A DNA stretch of 64,000 nt. Source: CALARM01 sp036746235. GTDB taxonomy: Bacteria; Vulcanimicrobiota; SpSt-956; JAKJGF01. The stretch spans positions 1-64,000 of the forward strand of contig DAIOEN010000006.1 of the NCBI GenBank assembly GCA_036746235.1, in the 5' to 3' direction. The translations under genes and the position numbers were made by a program. The notes below the pieces were generated by a model that saw only the letters and a list, made by a program, of their open reading frames with translations, was not told the origin of the DNA and did no database searches. Positions 7,448 to 15,397 of this stretch are shown here, piece by piece; positions within the stretch are counted from its first letter, which is position 1; every line of letters starts with the position of its first letter.

Positions 7448-8349
7448 TTCTTCAAAGGCCTCGTAATCTTCGTGGCTATCTGCCTTACAGGTTCCGGCAC
7501 CTTTTCAGAAGTGAACAAATTTACAAGTAAATCTACGAAATCTTCATACCAGCGAGGTTTTTCTTCTTTCCACTCTCTCAGGACAGACTCAAGGTGAGCA
7601 GCAGATTGAAATCTGTCGGAAGGGTTTAACTCAAGGCACTGCATTACTATATTGTTGAAAGAAGGAGATATTTTTTGATTAAATGTCTCCAGAGGTGGGA
7701 ATTTAAACTTAAAATCCACAGGATCTTTGCCTGTAAGTAAAAAATACATGGTCGCTCCCAGAGAATATATATCGGAAGCAGGAGAGGTCTGTCCACGCCC
7801 GTACTGTTCGGGAGGAGAATATCCGGGAGTTCCCAGAGGTGTTGTATCTTTTATTTTCTGCGGCTCATAAAATCTGGCTATGCCGAAATCTATAAGACGG
7901 ACGGTTCCGTCAATATTCAGCATAATATTTGAAGGCTTCATGTCTCGAAATATTACGGGAGGTTCTCTTGTGTGGAGATATGTAAGGACTTCACATAACT
8001 GAATTGCCCATGGCAGGAGTTCTCCTGCAGAGAAAGGCCCCTGTTTTTCAACTATTTCTTCAAAGGTGAGACCTTCTATTCGTTCCATTATGAGATAATT
8101 TTTCTCATTTTCCGTGAAATAATCAATCACTTTCGGAAGGCCCCGGTGAGACATTTCCATGAGTAAAGACGCTTCTTTTGAGAAAAAACTTTCGTGGTGG
8201 AGGTGCCAGAATTCTTTTGCCGCCCAGGTGGCGCCTTTTTCTTTATGATCTCTTACAAGATAGACAGCTCCCATACCTCCCTGGCCGATACACCGGAGAA
8301 CTCTGTATCTGTTTCGTATAATGGAATCTTTATTAAGTAAATTGCCCAT
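7441..8349 (-). CDS. Eukaryote-like Ser/Thr protein kinase (soluble)
   Basis: The 302-residue protein is essentially a bare kinase domain (about residues 14-275). It shows the glycine loop GQGGMGAVYLV, the lysine in AAKEFW, the catalytic loop FRDMKPSNIML, the metal-binding DFG in LIDFGIAR, and the activation/P+1 segment GTPGYSPPEQY. Only a short basic tail follows, with no membrane segment or sensor domain, so it is presumably cytoplasmic. Its start overlaps the preceding gene by 17 bp, so translation is probably coupled. The stop codon lies inside a heptamer repeat, which suggests the original C-terminus may have been changed by the array. Confidence 0.9.
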   Translation of the reverse strand: MGNLLNKDSIIRNRYRVLRCIGQGGMGAVYLVRDHKEKGATWAAKEFWHLHHESFFSKEASLLMEMSHRGLPKVIDYFTENEKNYLIMERIEGLTFEEIVEKQGPFSAGELLPWAIQLCEVLTYLHTREPPVIFRDMKPSNIMLNIDGTVRLIDFGIARFYEPQKIKDTTPLGTPGYSPPEQYGRGQTSPASDIYSLGATMYFLLTGKDPVDFKFKFPPLETFNQKISPSFNNIVMQCLELNPSDRFQSAAHLESVLREWKEEKPRWYEDFVDLLVNLFTSEKVPEPVRQIATKITRPLKKS

Positions 8350-8962
8350 TATTTAGTAAATCCATAGTATCTTCTTTCATAGCCATAGCATAGATTTTCT
8401 TTTTAGTTAAATCTGAAAGAATATGTTCCGGAATATCTAAAGATGCATAGACAGGTATGATTTTTTTACCTTTATATTCAGGGAAATAATTGAAAAATTC
8501 CTTAATTTTATCAAGAAATTCCTGCGGGTGTTCTGTTCTGGGCTTTGATTTTGTTTCATTTAATATTACTTTATCAGGATAAACAGCTATGACATCAAAT
8601 TCTTCCAGTCTGGATTTATCATGAGGATGCCTCTGATAAACCCTTACGGTAAATCTCTCACAGTCAGATTTTTTACAGGAAAAATATTTTTCTCCTATAA
8701 ATCTGATATTCGGTGCAACCATGTCTTCTACCATAGTGCCCATTTTTTTAGATAATTCTCCCAGCTCTCTTTTTAAATTTCTCGTATCTCTTTTCATCTC
8801 ATCTTTAAAATCGTTCATCTCATTTTTGAAATCTTTCATTTCCCGGCTGAGATTATTCACAGCTATCTGAGTTCTGCTCACCTCATAGGACAAACTCTGA
8901 AGCATTAGCTGGGTCTGTGCTGCCAGTTCTTCAAGTCTGTCAACTCTTTCTTCGATTACCAT
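8333..8962 (-). CDS. Coiled-coil protein with PD-(D/E)XK nuclease-like domain (DUF3782 type)
   Basis: The protein is 209 residues from the ATG at 8962, which has AGGTG 6 bp upstream; a GTG lies 9 bp earlier. A long coiled coil (about 5-75) leads into VEDMVAPNIRFIGEKYF, then a domain with EEFDVIAVYPDKVILNETKSK. That spacing of D, ExK and a downstream helix is the PD-(D/E)XK core as seen in DUF3782-type proteins, which often occur as large paralogous families. Nuclease activity is not established for that family. It overlaps the kinase start by 17 bp, making a co-translated pair. A promoter (8987-9015) lies just upstream. Confidence 0.75.
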   Translation of the reverse strand: MVIEERVDRLEELAAQTQLMLQSLSYEVSRTQIAVNNLSREMKDFKNEMNDFKDEMKRDTRNLKRELGELSKKMGTMVEDMVAPNIRFIGEKYFSCKKSDCERFTVRVYQRHPHDKSRLEEFDVIAVYPDKVILNETKSKPRTEHPQEFLDKIKEFFNYFPEYKGKKIIPVYASLDIPEHILSDLTKKKIYAMAMKEDTMDLLNNGQFT

Positions 8963-8986
8963 AATGTTCACCTGCCTTCTATGTTA

Positions 8987-9015
8987 ACTATAACTCAAAT
9001 AAAAGATTTTTGCAA
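8987..9015 (-). promoter_or_regulatory. Sigma-70-type promoter for the DUF3782/kinase pair
   Basis: Minus strand: TTGCAA (9015-9010), a 17-bp spacer, TATAGT (8992-8987). Transcription would start near 8980, about 18 nt before the ATG. A perfect inverted pair of heptamer arrays lies just upstream. Confidence 0.5.
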
Positions 9016-9025
9016 GAAAGATAAA

Positions 9026-9075
9026 TGAAAAGTGAAAAGTAAAAAAACGCGATTTTACTTACTTTTCACTTTTCA
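9026..9075. repeat. Facing GTGAAAA heptamer arrays forming a perfect 16-bp inverted repeat
   Basis: TGAAAAGTGAAAAGTA (9026-9041) is the exact complement of TACTTTTCACTTTTCA (9060-9075). The 18-nt spacer itself offers a second pairing (AAGTAAAA with TTTTACTT). It sits between the promoter of the DUF3782 gene and the end of the DUF885 gene. Confidence 0.9.
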
Positions 9076-9170
9076 CTCTTAAATTATTTAGATAAATTGC
9101 TTCTACATAATTTTTATCTAAAGCCTTATTTTAAGCCATTAAAGATGAAAATTCCTATACCTTTAAATTA

Positions 9171-10814
9171 TCACTCCAGTTCTTCACCCAGTATAATGTG
9201 TCTCATTATCTTAACCGGTGATGAACCGCACTGTAACATACTGTCATGAAAATTTTTCAACGTAAAAGAAGAACCTTTTAACTTCTTAAAATCCTCTCTG
9301 AGCTTTAAGATTTCAATTTGTCCGAGCATATAGCTCATAGGCTGGGTGGGAGTCATAGTATAGCGGTTTACTTCCACTTCTGCCGTGCCTGCAGAAACAA
9401 GTACAATATCACGTAAAAAGGATTTTGCTTCTTCTATGTTCATTCCCAGCGTATGGAGTCTTATGTCTATAATCACCCTTGCCGCCCTCATTAACTGGTC
9501 TACCTGCTGGGAAAGTTCCAGTTTTGTTCCCTTCAAATAGCCCACCTCTTTCATCATTTCCTCACAGTAAAGACCCCACCCTTCTACAAATATATTCGAA
9601 TGTACTATTCTGCGAAGAGGGCTTTTCAGTCTGTTTGCCATACATAGCTGGAGATGATGTCCCGGATAGGCTTCATGAGGAGCGGTAACCTTTGCGGTAT
9701 AAATATTATGTTCACCTGTGAGCTTTATTATTTCTTCATCTGAAAGCCCTTCAGGCAGAGGAGTAACCCAGAAAAGTCCTTTCTGCACTTCATCATAAGG
9801 GCCGGGAGACAGATAGGCAGCCACTGGTATAAGAGGCCTTATAAAAGCAGGCGTTTCAGTTACATCCAGAATTATATCTGAAGGAACTGTTACTATATCA
9901 TTCTTTATAAGAAAATCTCTGGCATCATTCATATAATCGAGATACATCCTGAGAACACCTGATGGGCCCGGATTTTCCTGTTTTAATTCTCTGTAAATCT
10001 CATACCAGCTCCTGTCAGGGTCAAGTCTGGCACCGAGTTCTGTCAGTTTTTCAGATATGGAGGCAAAACATGTTTCTCCTGTTTCAAGGAGTTCATCCAG
10101 ATCTTTATCTATCATATAACCTGTTCTGACAAGGTGCGAAAAAATTTCCTTTCCTGTGGCGAAAGACTGCTCTTCTCCCGGTTCCATGGTCTTCAGGAAA
10201 AAAGCAAAATCACTTATAGCCTCTCTGGCTTTCATAGAAGCTTTTTTGAAATCTTCCTCGAAGGCAGGAGAGATTTTTCCGTAAATATCTTTTATTGTAT
10301 CCATAAATTCAATTCCGCAGAGAGCAGTCTGAGAAGAAACCCTGAGAAATACAGGAGGACATTTGACTAAATTATCTTTTGCTTCTCTGAAAAGTTGAGG
10401 AATACTTTCCATTTTCTTTAATATCATTTCTGCCGTATATTCCAGAGGTCTGAAGGATTTAAGCATAAGGGTATTTATACCGTCAAGAGCTTCATCCAGA
10501 TATATTTGAGGATTTTTTTCCCAGTGTTTCATATGTTCTATACGTAACAGATACAGTTCTATATCCCTTAAAAGAAATATTTTGTCTATTTTATTATCGG
10601 CATTCAAGTCGTATGTCAGAATATTCTGTGCCTGACTTTTAAAATTATAAAGATTTATCAGGGCATTGTGGCGGCTCTCCGGGGAAAAACTGCCTGTTAA
10701 CGAATCATAAGAAGACAATCCTAAATAAGATGCAAAACCCGGTTCATAAGCATATTTCCATTTAAGATAACTCTCAACTAATTGTTCAAATTTTTGATTT
10801 TCCATAAAATACAT
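9171..10814 (-). CDS. DUF885 family protein (putative metallopeptidase-like)
   Basis: The 547-residue protein matches the DUF885 family in length and in its C-terminal signature: HEAYPGHHLQL (about residues 380-390), followed some 20 residues later by EGWGLYCEEMM. The His/Glu arrangement (HExxxGHH, then EGW) looks like a zinc-peptidase centre, and family members are often described as peptidase-like, but no reaction is established here. It has no signal peptide. AGGAT precedes the first ATG. It lies 31 bp after the histidine-kinase gene on the same strand, so it may be the last gene of the response regulator/histidine kinase unit. Confidence 0.85.
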   Translation of the reverse strand: MYFMENQKFEQLVESYLKWKYAYEPGFASYLGLSSYDSLTGSFSPESRHNALINLYNFKSQAQNILTYDLNADNKIDKIFLLRDIELYLLRIEHMKHWEKNPQIYLDEALDGINTLMLKSFRPLEYTAEMILKKMESIPQLFREAKDNLVKCPPVFLRVSSQTALCGIEFMDTIKDIYGKISPAFEEDFKKASMKAREAISDFAFFLKTMEPGEEQSFATGKEIFSHLVRTGYMIDKDLDELLETGETCFASISEKLTELGARLDPDRSWYEIYRELKQENPGPSGVLRMYLDYMNDARDFLIKNDIVTVPSDIILDVTETPAFIRPLIPVAAYLSPGPYDEVQKGLFWVTPLPEGLSDEEIIKLTGEHNIYTAKVTAPHEAYPGHHLQLCMANRLKSPLRRIVHSNIFVEGWGLYCEEMMKEVGYLKGTKLELSQQVDQLMRAARVIIDIRLHTLGMNIEEAKSFLRDIVLVSAGTAEVEVNRYTMTPTQPMSYMLGQIEILKLREDFKKLKGSSFTLKNFHDSMLQCGSSPVKIMRHIILGEELE

Positions 10815-10845
10815 ATCATCCTAACTTAATAAAAATTGTGATAAT

Positions 10846-12315
10846 TTACATAATAAAAATTTCCTTTATATCTTCAAACCTGTAAGGCTTTGTAACAACT
10901 CCCTTAAAACCATATTCTTTGTAATTGGAAATTACAGGATCACTTGAATAACCGGTGGATACTATGGCTGTCACATCCGGATCTATTTCCACAAGATGTT
11001 TTATTGCATCTTTGCCTCCCATACCGCCTGGAACAGTAAGATCCATAATGACCATGTCAAAAGGTTCTCCCCTGTCCTTTGCCTGTTTATATAATTCTAT
11101 TGCTTCTGTTCCGTCACTGGCAAATTCGACAGTATATCCAAGATGTTCAAGCATTTTACCCGATACTCTTCGTACGAGATCTTCATCATCCATTAAAAGA
11201 ATCTTTCCCCTGCTGGCCAGAAGATTGAGTTTTTCTTTCTTTAAATCTGCAGTTTCTTCAGAAATAATATCTGAAACCAGAGGTTTTTTATGAACAGCAG
11301 ATATAGAAAAACTTAATAATTTCCTTGTTAATTTCATGGCTCTTGAAGAAGCTTTTTCGGCATCGACAAGTAATTCGAATACTTCATCCTGTGGTTTGAC
11401 AGATATTTTCAGAAGAGAAATATTACCCATTACTGCCATAAGAAGATTATTAAATTCATGAGCAATTCCACCTACAAAAATACCTATCTTTTCAAGTTTT
11501 TCTTCATTAAGTATTTCTTTTCGAGATTGTTCTCTTTCCTTAACAGGATGAAATATGAGTAATGTACCTGTAATCTTACCATTTCTGTCAAACACTGATG
11601 ACCAGTTACCTTCAATAATATGTTCTGTACCGTCTTTTGCTATTAATAACTTCTGAAATTTTGACGAATTTTCTCCGGAAAAAGGTTTTTTCCACTTTCC
11701 ACCACTTTGTTCATCGATTATATAAAAAAATTCTTCGAAATTTTTGCCTGATACTTCTTTCTGTGTCCACTGTGTAAGTTTTTCTACTGCCTTATTAATG
11801 AAGATAATATTACCATCCAGGTCAATTGAAATAATGCAATCAGACATAGACTGCAATATGGAAGAAAGTCTTTCTCTTTCCATAGAGAGAGCCTCGTCTG
11901 CCCTTTTATGTAATGTTATATCATCGATAAAACCTTCGACATACATGAGTGAAGAATCGGAAGAAAATACGCCATGGCCCTGTTCCCACAGCCATTTTTC
12001 TTCTCCGCCTATGGAGATAATTCGATAAATGAGCTGAAAAGGTTTTCTCTCATCTAAAGCACTTTTGATCTGCTTCAGTACATATTCCCTATCCTGATGA
12101 TGTATGAGTTCTCCATAGGATATATCCCTGTTTTGAATTAAAGATAAAGCCGTATATCCTGTCAGGAGAAAACATCCGTCACTGACAAATTCCATAGTTC
12201 TTGTTTCATCATGTTTACCTCTGTAAGCCATTCCGGGTAAACTGCTCATGAGAGAGGAAATCATATTCAGATGTTCTGAAGATTCTTCTTTATTATGTTC
12301 ATTTGAATTATTCAC
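10846..12315 (-). CDS. PAS-PAS-HisKA-receiver protein lacking the ATPase domain
   Basis: The 489-residue protein has a PAS domain (about 15-130), a second PAS (about 135-260), a HisKA dimerisation helix with H286 in the H-box GIAHEFNNLL, and a C-terminal receiver domain (about 365-489) with acidic DDED, phospho-acceptor D425 (VIMDLTVPG) and the KPY lysine. Between LLSFS and the receiver there are only about 40 residues, where a HATPase_c domain of roughly 150 should be; none of the N, G1 or G2 boxes is present. It cannot autophosphorylate alone and would need a partner kinase. I chose GTG 12315 (AGGGGGG 5 bp upstream) over the TTG at 12357. Confidence 0.85.
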   Translation of the reverse strand: MNNSNEHNKEESSEHLNMISSLMSSLPGMAYRGKHDETRTMEFVSDGCFLLTGYTALSLIQNRDISYGELIHHQDREYVLKQIKSALDERKPFQLIYRIISIGGEEKWLWEQGHGVFSSDSSLMYVEGFIDDITLHKRADEALSMERERLSSILQSMSDCIISIDLDGNIIFINKAVEKLTQWTQKEVSGKNFEEFFYIIDEQSGGKWKKPFSGENSSKFQKLLIAKDGTEHIIEGNWSSVFDRNGKITGTLLIFHPVKEREQSRKEILNEEKLEKIGIFVGGIAHEFNNLLMAVMGNISLLKISVKPQDEVFELLVDAEKASSRAMKLTRKLLSFSISAVHKKPLVSDIISEETADLKKEKLNLLASRGKILLMDDEDLVRRVSGKMLEHLGYTVEFASDGTEAIELYKQAKDRGEPFDMVIMDLTVPGGMGGKDAIKHLVEIDPDVTAIVSTGYSSDPVISNYKEYGFKGVVTKPYRFEDIKEIFIM

Positions 12316-12413
12316 CGGAGCCCCCCTTATCAAATCGTTATGCTTAACATGTGGCACAAGGTTATCTGAAATAAATAATTCTTTTTATGAGTCTATCATC
12401 CTTCTTAAATATG

Positions 12414-12806
12414 TTAATCATTTTCATCTGTTTTATTACCAAGAATTCTTTCTATGGATTCTAAAAGTTCTTTACGGTCAAAAGGTTTAGTAATATAATC
12501 TTCCATACCATATTCAATAGATCTCTCACGATGTTCCTTGATTGCATGAGCAGTAAGAGCTATTATGGGAATATGTTTCCCATCTGTTTCTTCTTCCCTT
12601 ATTTTTCTGGTTGTCATAAAACCATCCATGTCGGGCATTTGAAGATCCATAAGTATAAGATCATAGGAATTTTGTTTCAGAGCAGAAAGAACTTCAAAAC
12701 CATTTGAAACAAAATCTGCCATATAATCGGATTTTTTCAAATAATAATCTATAAGCTTATGATTCATAAGATTATCTTCTGCAACCAGAATTCGTTGTTT
12801 TTTCAA
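12414..12806 (-). CDS. Stand-alone response regulator receiver protein
   Basis: The 130-residue protein is a single CheY-like receiver domain. It has an acidic pocket (E10, D11), phospho-acceptor D54 in LILMDLQMPDMDG, the switch Thr in ALTAHA, and the conserved Lys in ITKPF. There is no output domain. It is most similar in style to receivers of hybrid kinases (MPxMDG, AHAxxxxRE), so it may act as a phosphotransfer partner. The start is TTG, with GGGGGA 7 bp upstream. It is 98 bp upstream of the defective histidine kinase on the same strand, and the two probably act together. Confidence 0.88.
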   Translation of the reverse strand: MKKQRILVAEDNLMNHKLIDYYLKKSDYMADFVSNGFEVLSALKQNSYDLILMDLQMPDMDGFMTTRKIREEETDGKHIPIIALTAHAIKEHRERSIEYGMEDYITKPFDRKELLESIERILGNKTDEND

Positions 12807-12858
12807 GTAAATTCCCCCAGATAATGACTTTGAGTTACAAGAACTCGCTTAACCTTTA

Positions 12859-12867
12859 ATTTTACCA
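12859..12867 (-). promoter_or_regulatory. Candidate extended -10 box for the response-regulator gene
   Basis: Minus strand TGGTAAAAT, i.e. TG, one base, then TAAAAT, about 53 bp before the TTG start. I see no convincing -35 box at the right distance, so this is tentative. Confidence 0.3.
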
Positions 12868-12922
12868 CTTATTTGCAAAAAGATACAGAGAATAAAAAAA
12901 TTCTCTTAATAAACCTTTTCCT

Positions 12923-12946
12923 CCCGTCACGCGTTACCCGTCACGA
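12923..12946. repeat. Short heptamer array CGTCACG/CGTTACC
   Basis: Three 7-bp units (CGTCACG, CGTTACC, CGTCACG) lie 6 bp beyond the stop of the pbpC gene. The sequence is the complement of the GTGACGC/GTAACGG units. Confidence 0.7.
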
Positions 12947-12951
12947 GAGTA

Positions 12952-15330
12952 TTAATAGACATAAAATTTTATCTTTTCACTGATTTTATCTTTTGTTTTT
13001 ACCTGTACCGTATGTGTTCCCTGAGCCAGATGCCATTTCAAAATAAAAGGATTTTTTGTTTTACCTGCCAGTTTTCCGTCCATATACCAGGAAATAATGC
13101 CTGTGCCTTCAGGAGCAACTGCTTTCATATGTATTACCTGATATTCTTTACGGAGTACAGGGTCTATTTTAAATATGTCTCCTGTTGAAGGAAATACGAC
13201 GACAGGTCTGTTACCTGAGGGATTTTCAAGGAGAGTTAAAATATTTTCAGGAGGCATAATTCCCTGTTCCTTCATCCAGTTATAATAGAGAGGAGGATAT
13301 ATTTCATAAATTTTTTTAAATATATATGCATGAGGACAATCAGATGACGCAGGGCTGTTTGTTCTCCTGTCTATTTTAATCATTCTATGGACTTTACAGT
13401 TTCTCTCGGACACTGTGCCTTTTACGAAATATTCTTTTACCCTTTCAGGACAGTAAGGGCCAGGTATGTCTCCGGAAGAAGGGCATATATTTAAAGAAAC
13501 TATCTTTTCCGGCACTGTAAAATTTCTTTCCTGTTTCGGATATTCTTTTTTCAGCAAATACATTATATCCCTGAATATGGGCCCTGTTCCTGTTATGCCT
13601 GAAACATCTTCCATGGGATCGGCGTTAAAATTGCCGGCCCATACGCCGACAGTAAAAGAAGGAGTATAGCCTATTGTCCAGTTATCCCGAAATCCCCTGG
13701 AAGTTCCGGTCTTGGAAGCACATGGGAAAGGAAGATTAAGAGGATTTTCTCTGCCAAAGGCAGGAACTCTGGCTTTATTATCGGACATTATATCTGTAAG
13801 TATAAAAGATGTTTCAGGGGAAAATATTCTTTTCTCTGTATTTTCAGAGGGAAAATAAATTTTATTGCCTTTATCGTCTCTTAATTCCTTTATAAAATTC
13901 AGTGGTCTCACAGTGCCGCCTCTGGCAAGTCCGCTGTAAGCCCTTACCAGTTCCATAAGGGTAACTTCACCGTCACCCAGGGTGAGAGCCACTCCGTAAT
14001 AGTCCGGATCTTTTGTAAGACTGTCGAAACCTGCTTCATGAAGTTTTCTCAGAAGTCCTTCCACTCCTACCTGCTGTTCTATCTCAATGGCAGGAATATT
14101 ATAAGAACATCCCAGGGCCTGTCGAAATCTTACAGGTCCATGAAATCTGTTATCATAGTTGCGTGGAATATAAATACCTTTTTTTGTAGGTATATTCATA
14201 GGAAGATCTGCTATTAAATCAGATGCCTTGAAGCCATGTTCAAGAGCAAGGCCATAGGTGAAGGGTTTTAACGTTGAACCGGGCTGACGGAGGGCGGTAC
14301 AGGCATTTACCTGTCCTTCACCGGAAAAAAAATCAACAGAACCTGCCATGACAAGAATATCTCCTGTATTATTATCCACTATCAGAACAGCACCGTTTGT
14401 AACACCTCTGTCTTTAAGAGATGCCACAGTATTTTTTAATATTTTCTCAACCTCTTTCTGGAGGTAAAGATCAAGACCTGTCCTTATCTGGGATATACCG
14501 GAGATTTTTTTCATAGAAATATCTTTCTGGATAAGATCACAGAAATGAGGAGCAAGAAATGTATCGGACAGGGGGATAACAAGAAGTGGTTCTTCTCCGG
14601 CCTGTTTATATTCCCTTTCACTTATTCTGCCGTTACGGTACATTCTCTTTAAAATTAAAGACTGCTCTTTTTTCGTTTCTTCAAAATTCCTGTAAGGATC
14701 ATAAATGGTGGGACTCCTGGGAATAGAGGCAAGGAAAGCAGCTTCTGCAATGGATAACTGTTCGGCAGGTTTGCCAAAATAAAGCAAAGAAGCTCCTTCT
14801 ATGCCATAGGTCTGATTTCCGTAAGGGGCACGATTTAAATAAAGTTCCACTATCTCTTTTTTGGAATATTTAAAGTCAATTTTAACGGCATAAATAGCTT
14901 CAAGAATTTTATTTTTGAGACTACCCCGGGGTATATCATAGGCAAGGCCCGCCAGTTGCTGTGTTATGGTAGACCCCCCCGACACTATACGACCTTCTTT
15001 TACATCCTGAACCAGAGCCCTGACAGTGGCAAGTATATCTATACCGAAATGACTGTAAAATCTTTTATCTTCTGCCGCCACTGTAGCGTCAACCATATGA
15101 GGGGAGATGCTGTCCAGGTTTACCCACGAGGCGGTGGAATACTTTGAAGAAAGTACGGTTCTGAGAAGATTTCCTTTTCTGTCAAGAATATTGCAGGAAA
15201 CCATTTTATCCGGGTAAAGTGATACAGAAGGGAGAGGAATTAAAAGAAAAACTATAAAAAGAAGAGAGAATATAATAAAACAGACAGGAGCAAGTATTTT
15301 TATTATTTTCCTCTTTTTTTCAGTAACCAT
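12952..15330 (-). CDS. pbpC: Penicillin-binding protein 1C (peptidoglycan glycosyltransferase/transpeptidase)
   Basis: The 792-residue protein has one N-terminal membrane anchor. A GT51 glycosyltransferase domain follows, with the catalytic motif EDKRFYSHFG and GGSTITQQLAG. The transpeptidase domain has STLK as the SxxK box, SYN and KTGT. A C-terminal beta-rich BiPBP_C-type domain covers about the last 90 residues. This is the PBP1C order. The gene lies directly downstream of the alpha-2-macroglobulin gene, the arrangement known from pbpC/yfhM of enterobacteria. I chose ATG 15330 over the upstream frame (15390), because the extra residues are encoded by 7-bp repeats. AGGT at the edge of that array is the only visible ribosome binding site. 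Confidence 0.93.
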   Translation of the reverse strand: MVTEKKRKIIKILAPVCFIIFSLLFIVFLLIPLPSVSLYPDKMVSCNILDRKGNLLRTVLSSKYSTASWVNLDSISPHMVDATVAAEDKRFYSHFGIDILATVRALVQDVKEGRIVSGGSTITQQLAGLAYDIPRGSLKNKILEAIYAVKIDFKYSKKEIVELYLNRAPYGNQTYGIEGASLLYFGKPAEQLSIAEAAFLASIPRSPTIYDPYRNFEETKKEQSLILKRMYRNGRISEREYKQAGEEPLLVIPLSDTFLAPHFCDLIQKDISMKKISGISQIRTGLDLYLQKEVEKILKNTVASLKDRGVTNGAVLIVDNNTGDILVMAGSVDFFSGEGQVNACTALRQPGSTLKPFTYGLALEHGFKASDLIADLPMNIPTKKGIYIPRNYDNRFHGPVRFRQALGCSYNIPAIEIEQQVGVEGLLRKLHEAGFDSLTKDPDYYGVALTLGDGEVTLMELVRAYSGLARGGTVRPLNFIKELRDDKGNKIYFPSENTEKRIFSPETSFILTDIMSDNKARVPAFGRENPLNLPFPCASKTGTSRGFRDNWTIGYTPSFTVGVWAGNFNADPMEDVSGITGTGPIFRDIMYLLKKEYPKQERNFTVPEKIVSLNICPSSGDIPGPYCPERVKEYFVKGTVSERNCKVHRMIKIDRRTNSPASSDCPHAYIFKKIYEIYPPLYYNWMKEQGIMPPENILTLLENPSGNRPVVVFPSTGDIFKIDPVLRKEYQVIHMKAVAPEGTGIISWYMDGKLAGKTKNPFILKWHLAQGTHTVQVKTKDKISEKIKFYVY

Positions 15331-15335
15331 ATGAC

Positions 15336-15392
15336 CTCGTGACGCGTAACGCGTAACGCGTGACCCGTAACCTGTCAGGTCACGGGTCACGA
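15336..15392. repeat. Heptamer array with hairpin between alpha-2-macroglobulin and pbpC
   Basis: CGTGACG and CGTAACG units fill most of the 67-bp gap. The part at 15359-15374 pairs with 15376-15391 over 16 bp with one mismatch, giving a very strong hairpin. On the plus strand a run of seven T follows, so it could also stop antisense transcription. The other edge of the array provides the AGGT in front of pbpC. Confidence 0.85.
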
Positions 15393-15397
15393 TTTTT

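Noticed and set aside
12316..12357. TTG start for the histidine-kinase-like gene
   Set aside because: AGGGGGG lies 5 bp before the GTG at 12315, while the TTG has no ribosome binding site.
15331..15390. 60-bp upstream extension of pbpC
   Set aside because: The extra residues (GYGSRVTRYASR) are translated heptamer repeats, and the ATG at 15330 sits just before the membrane anchor.
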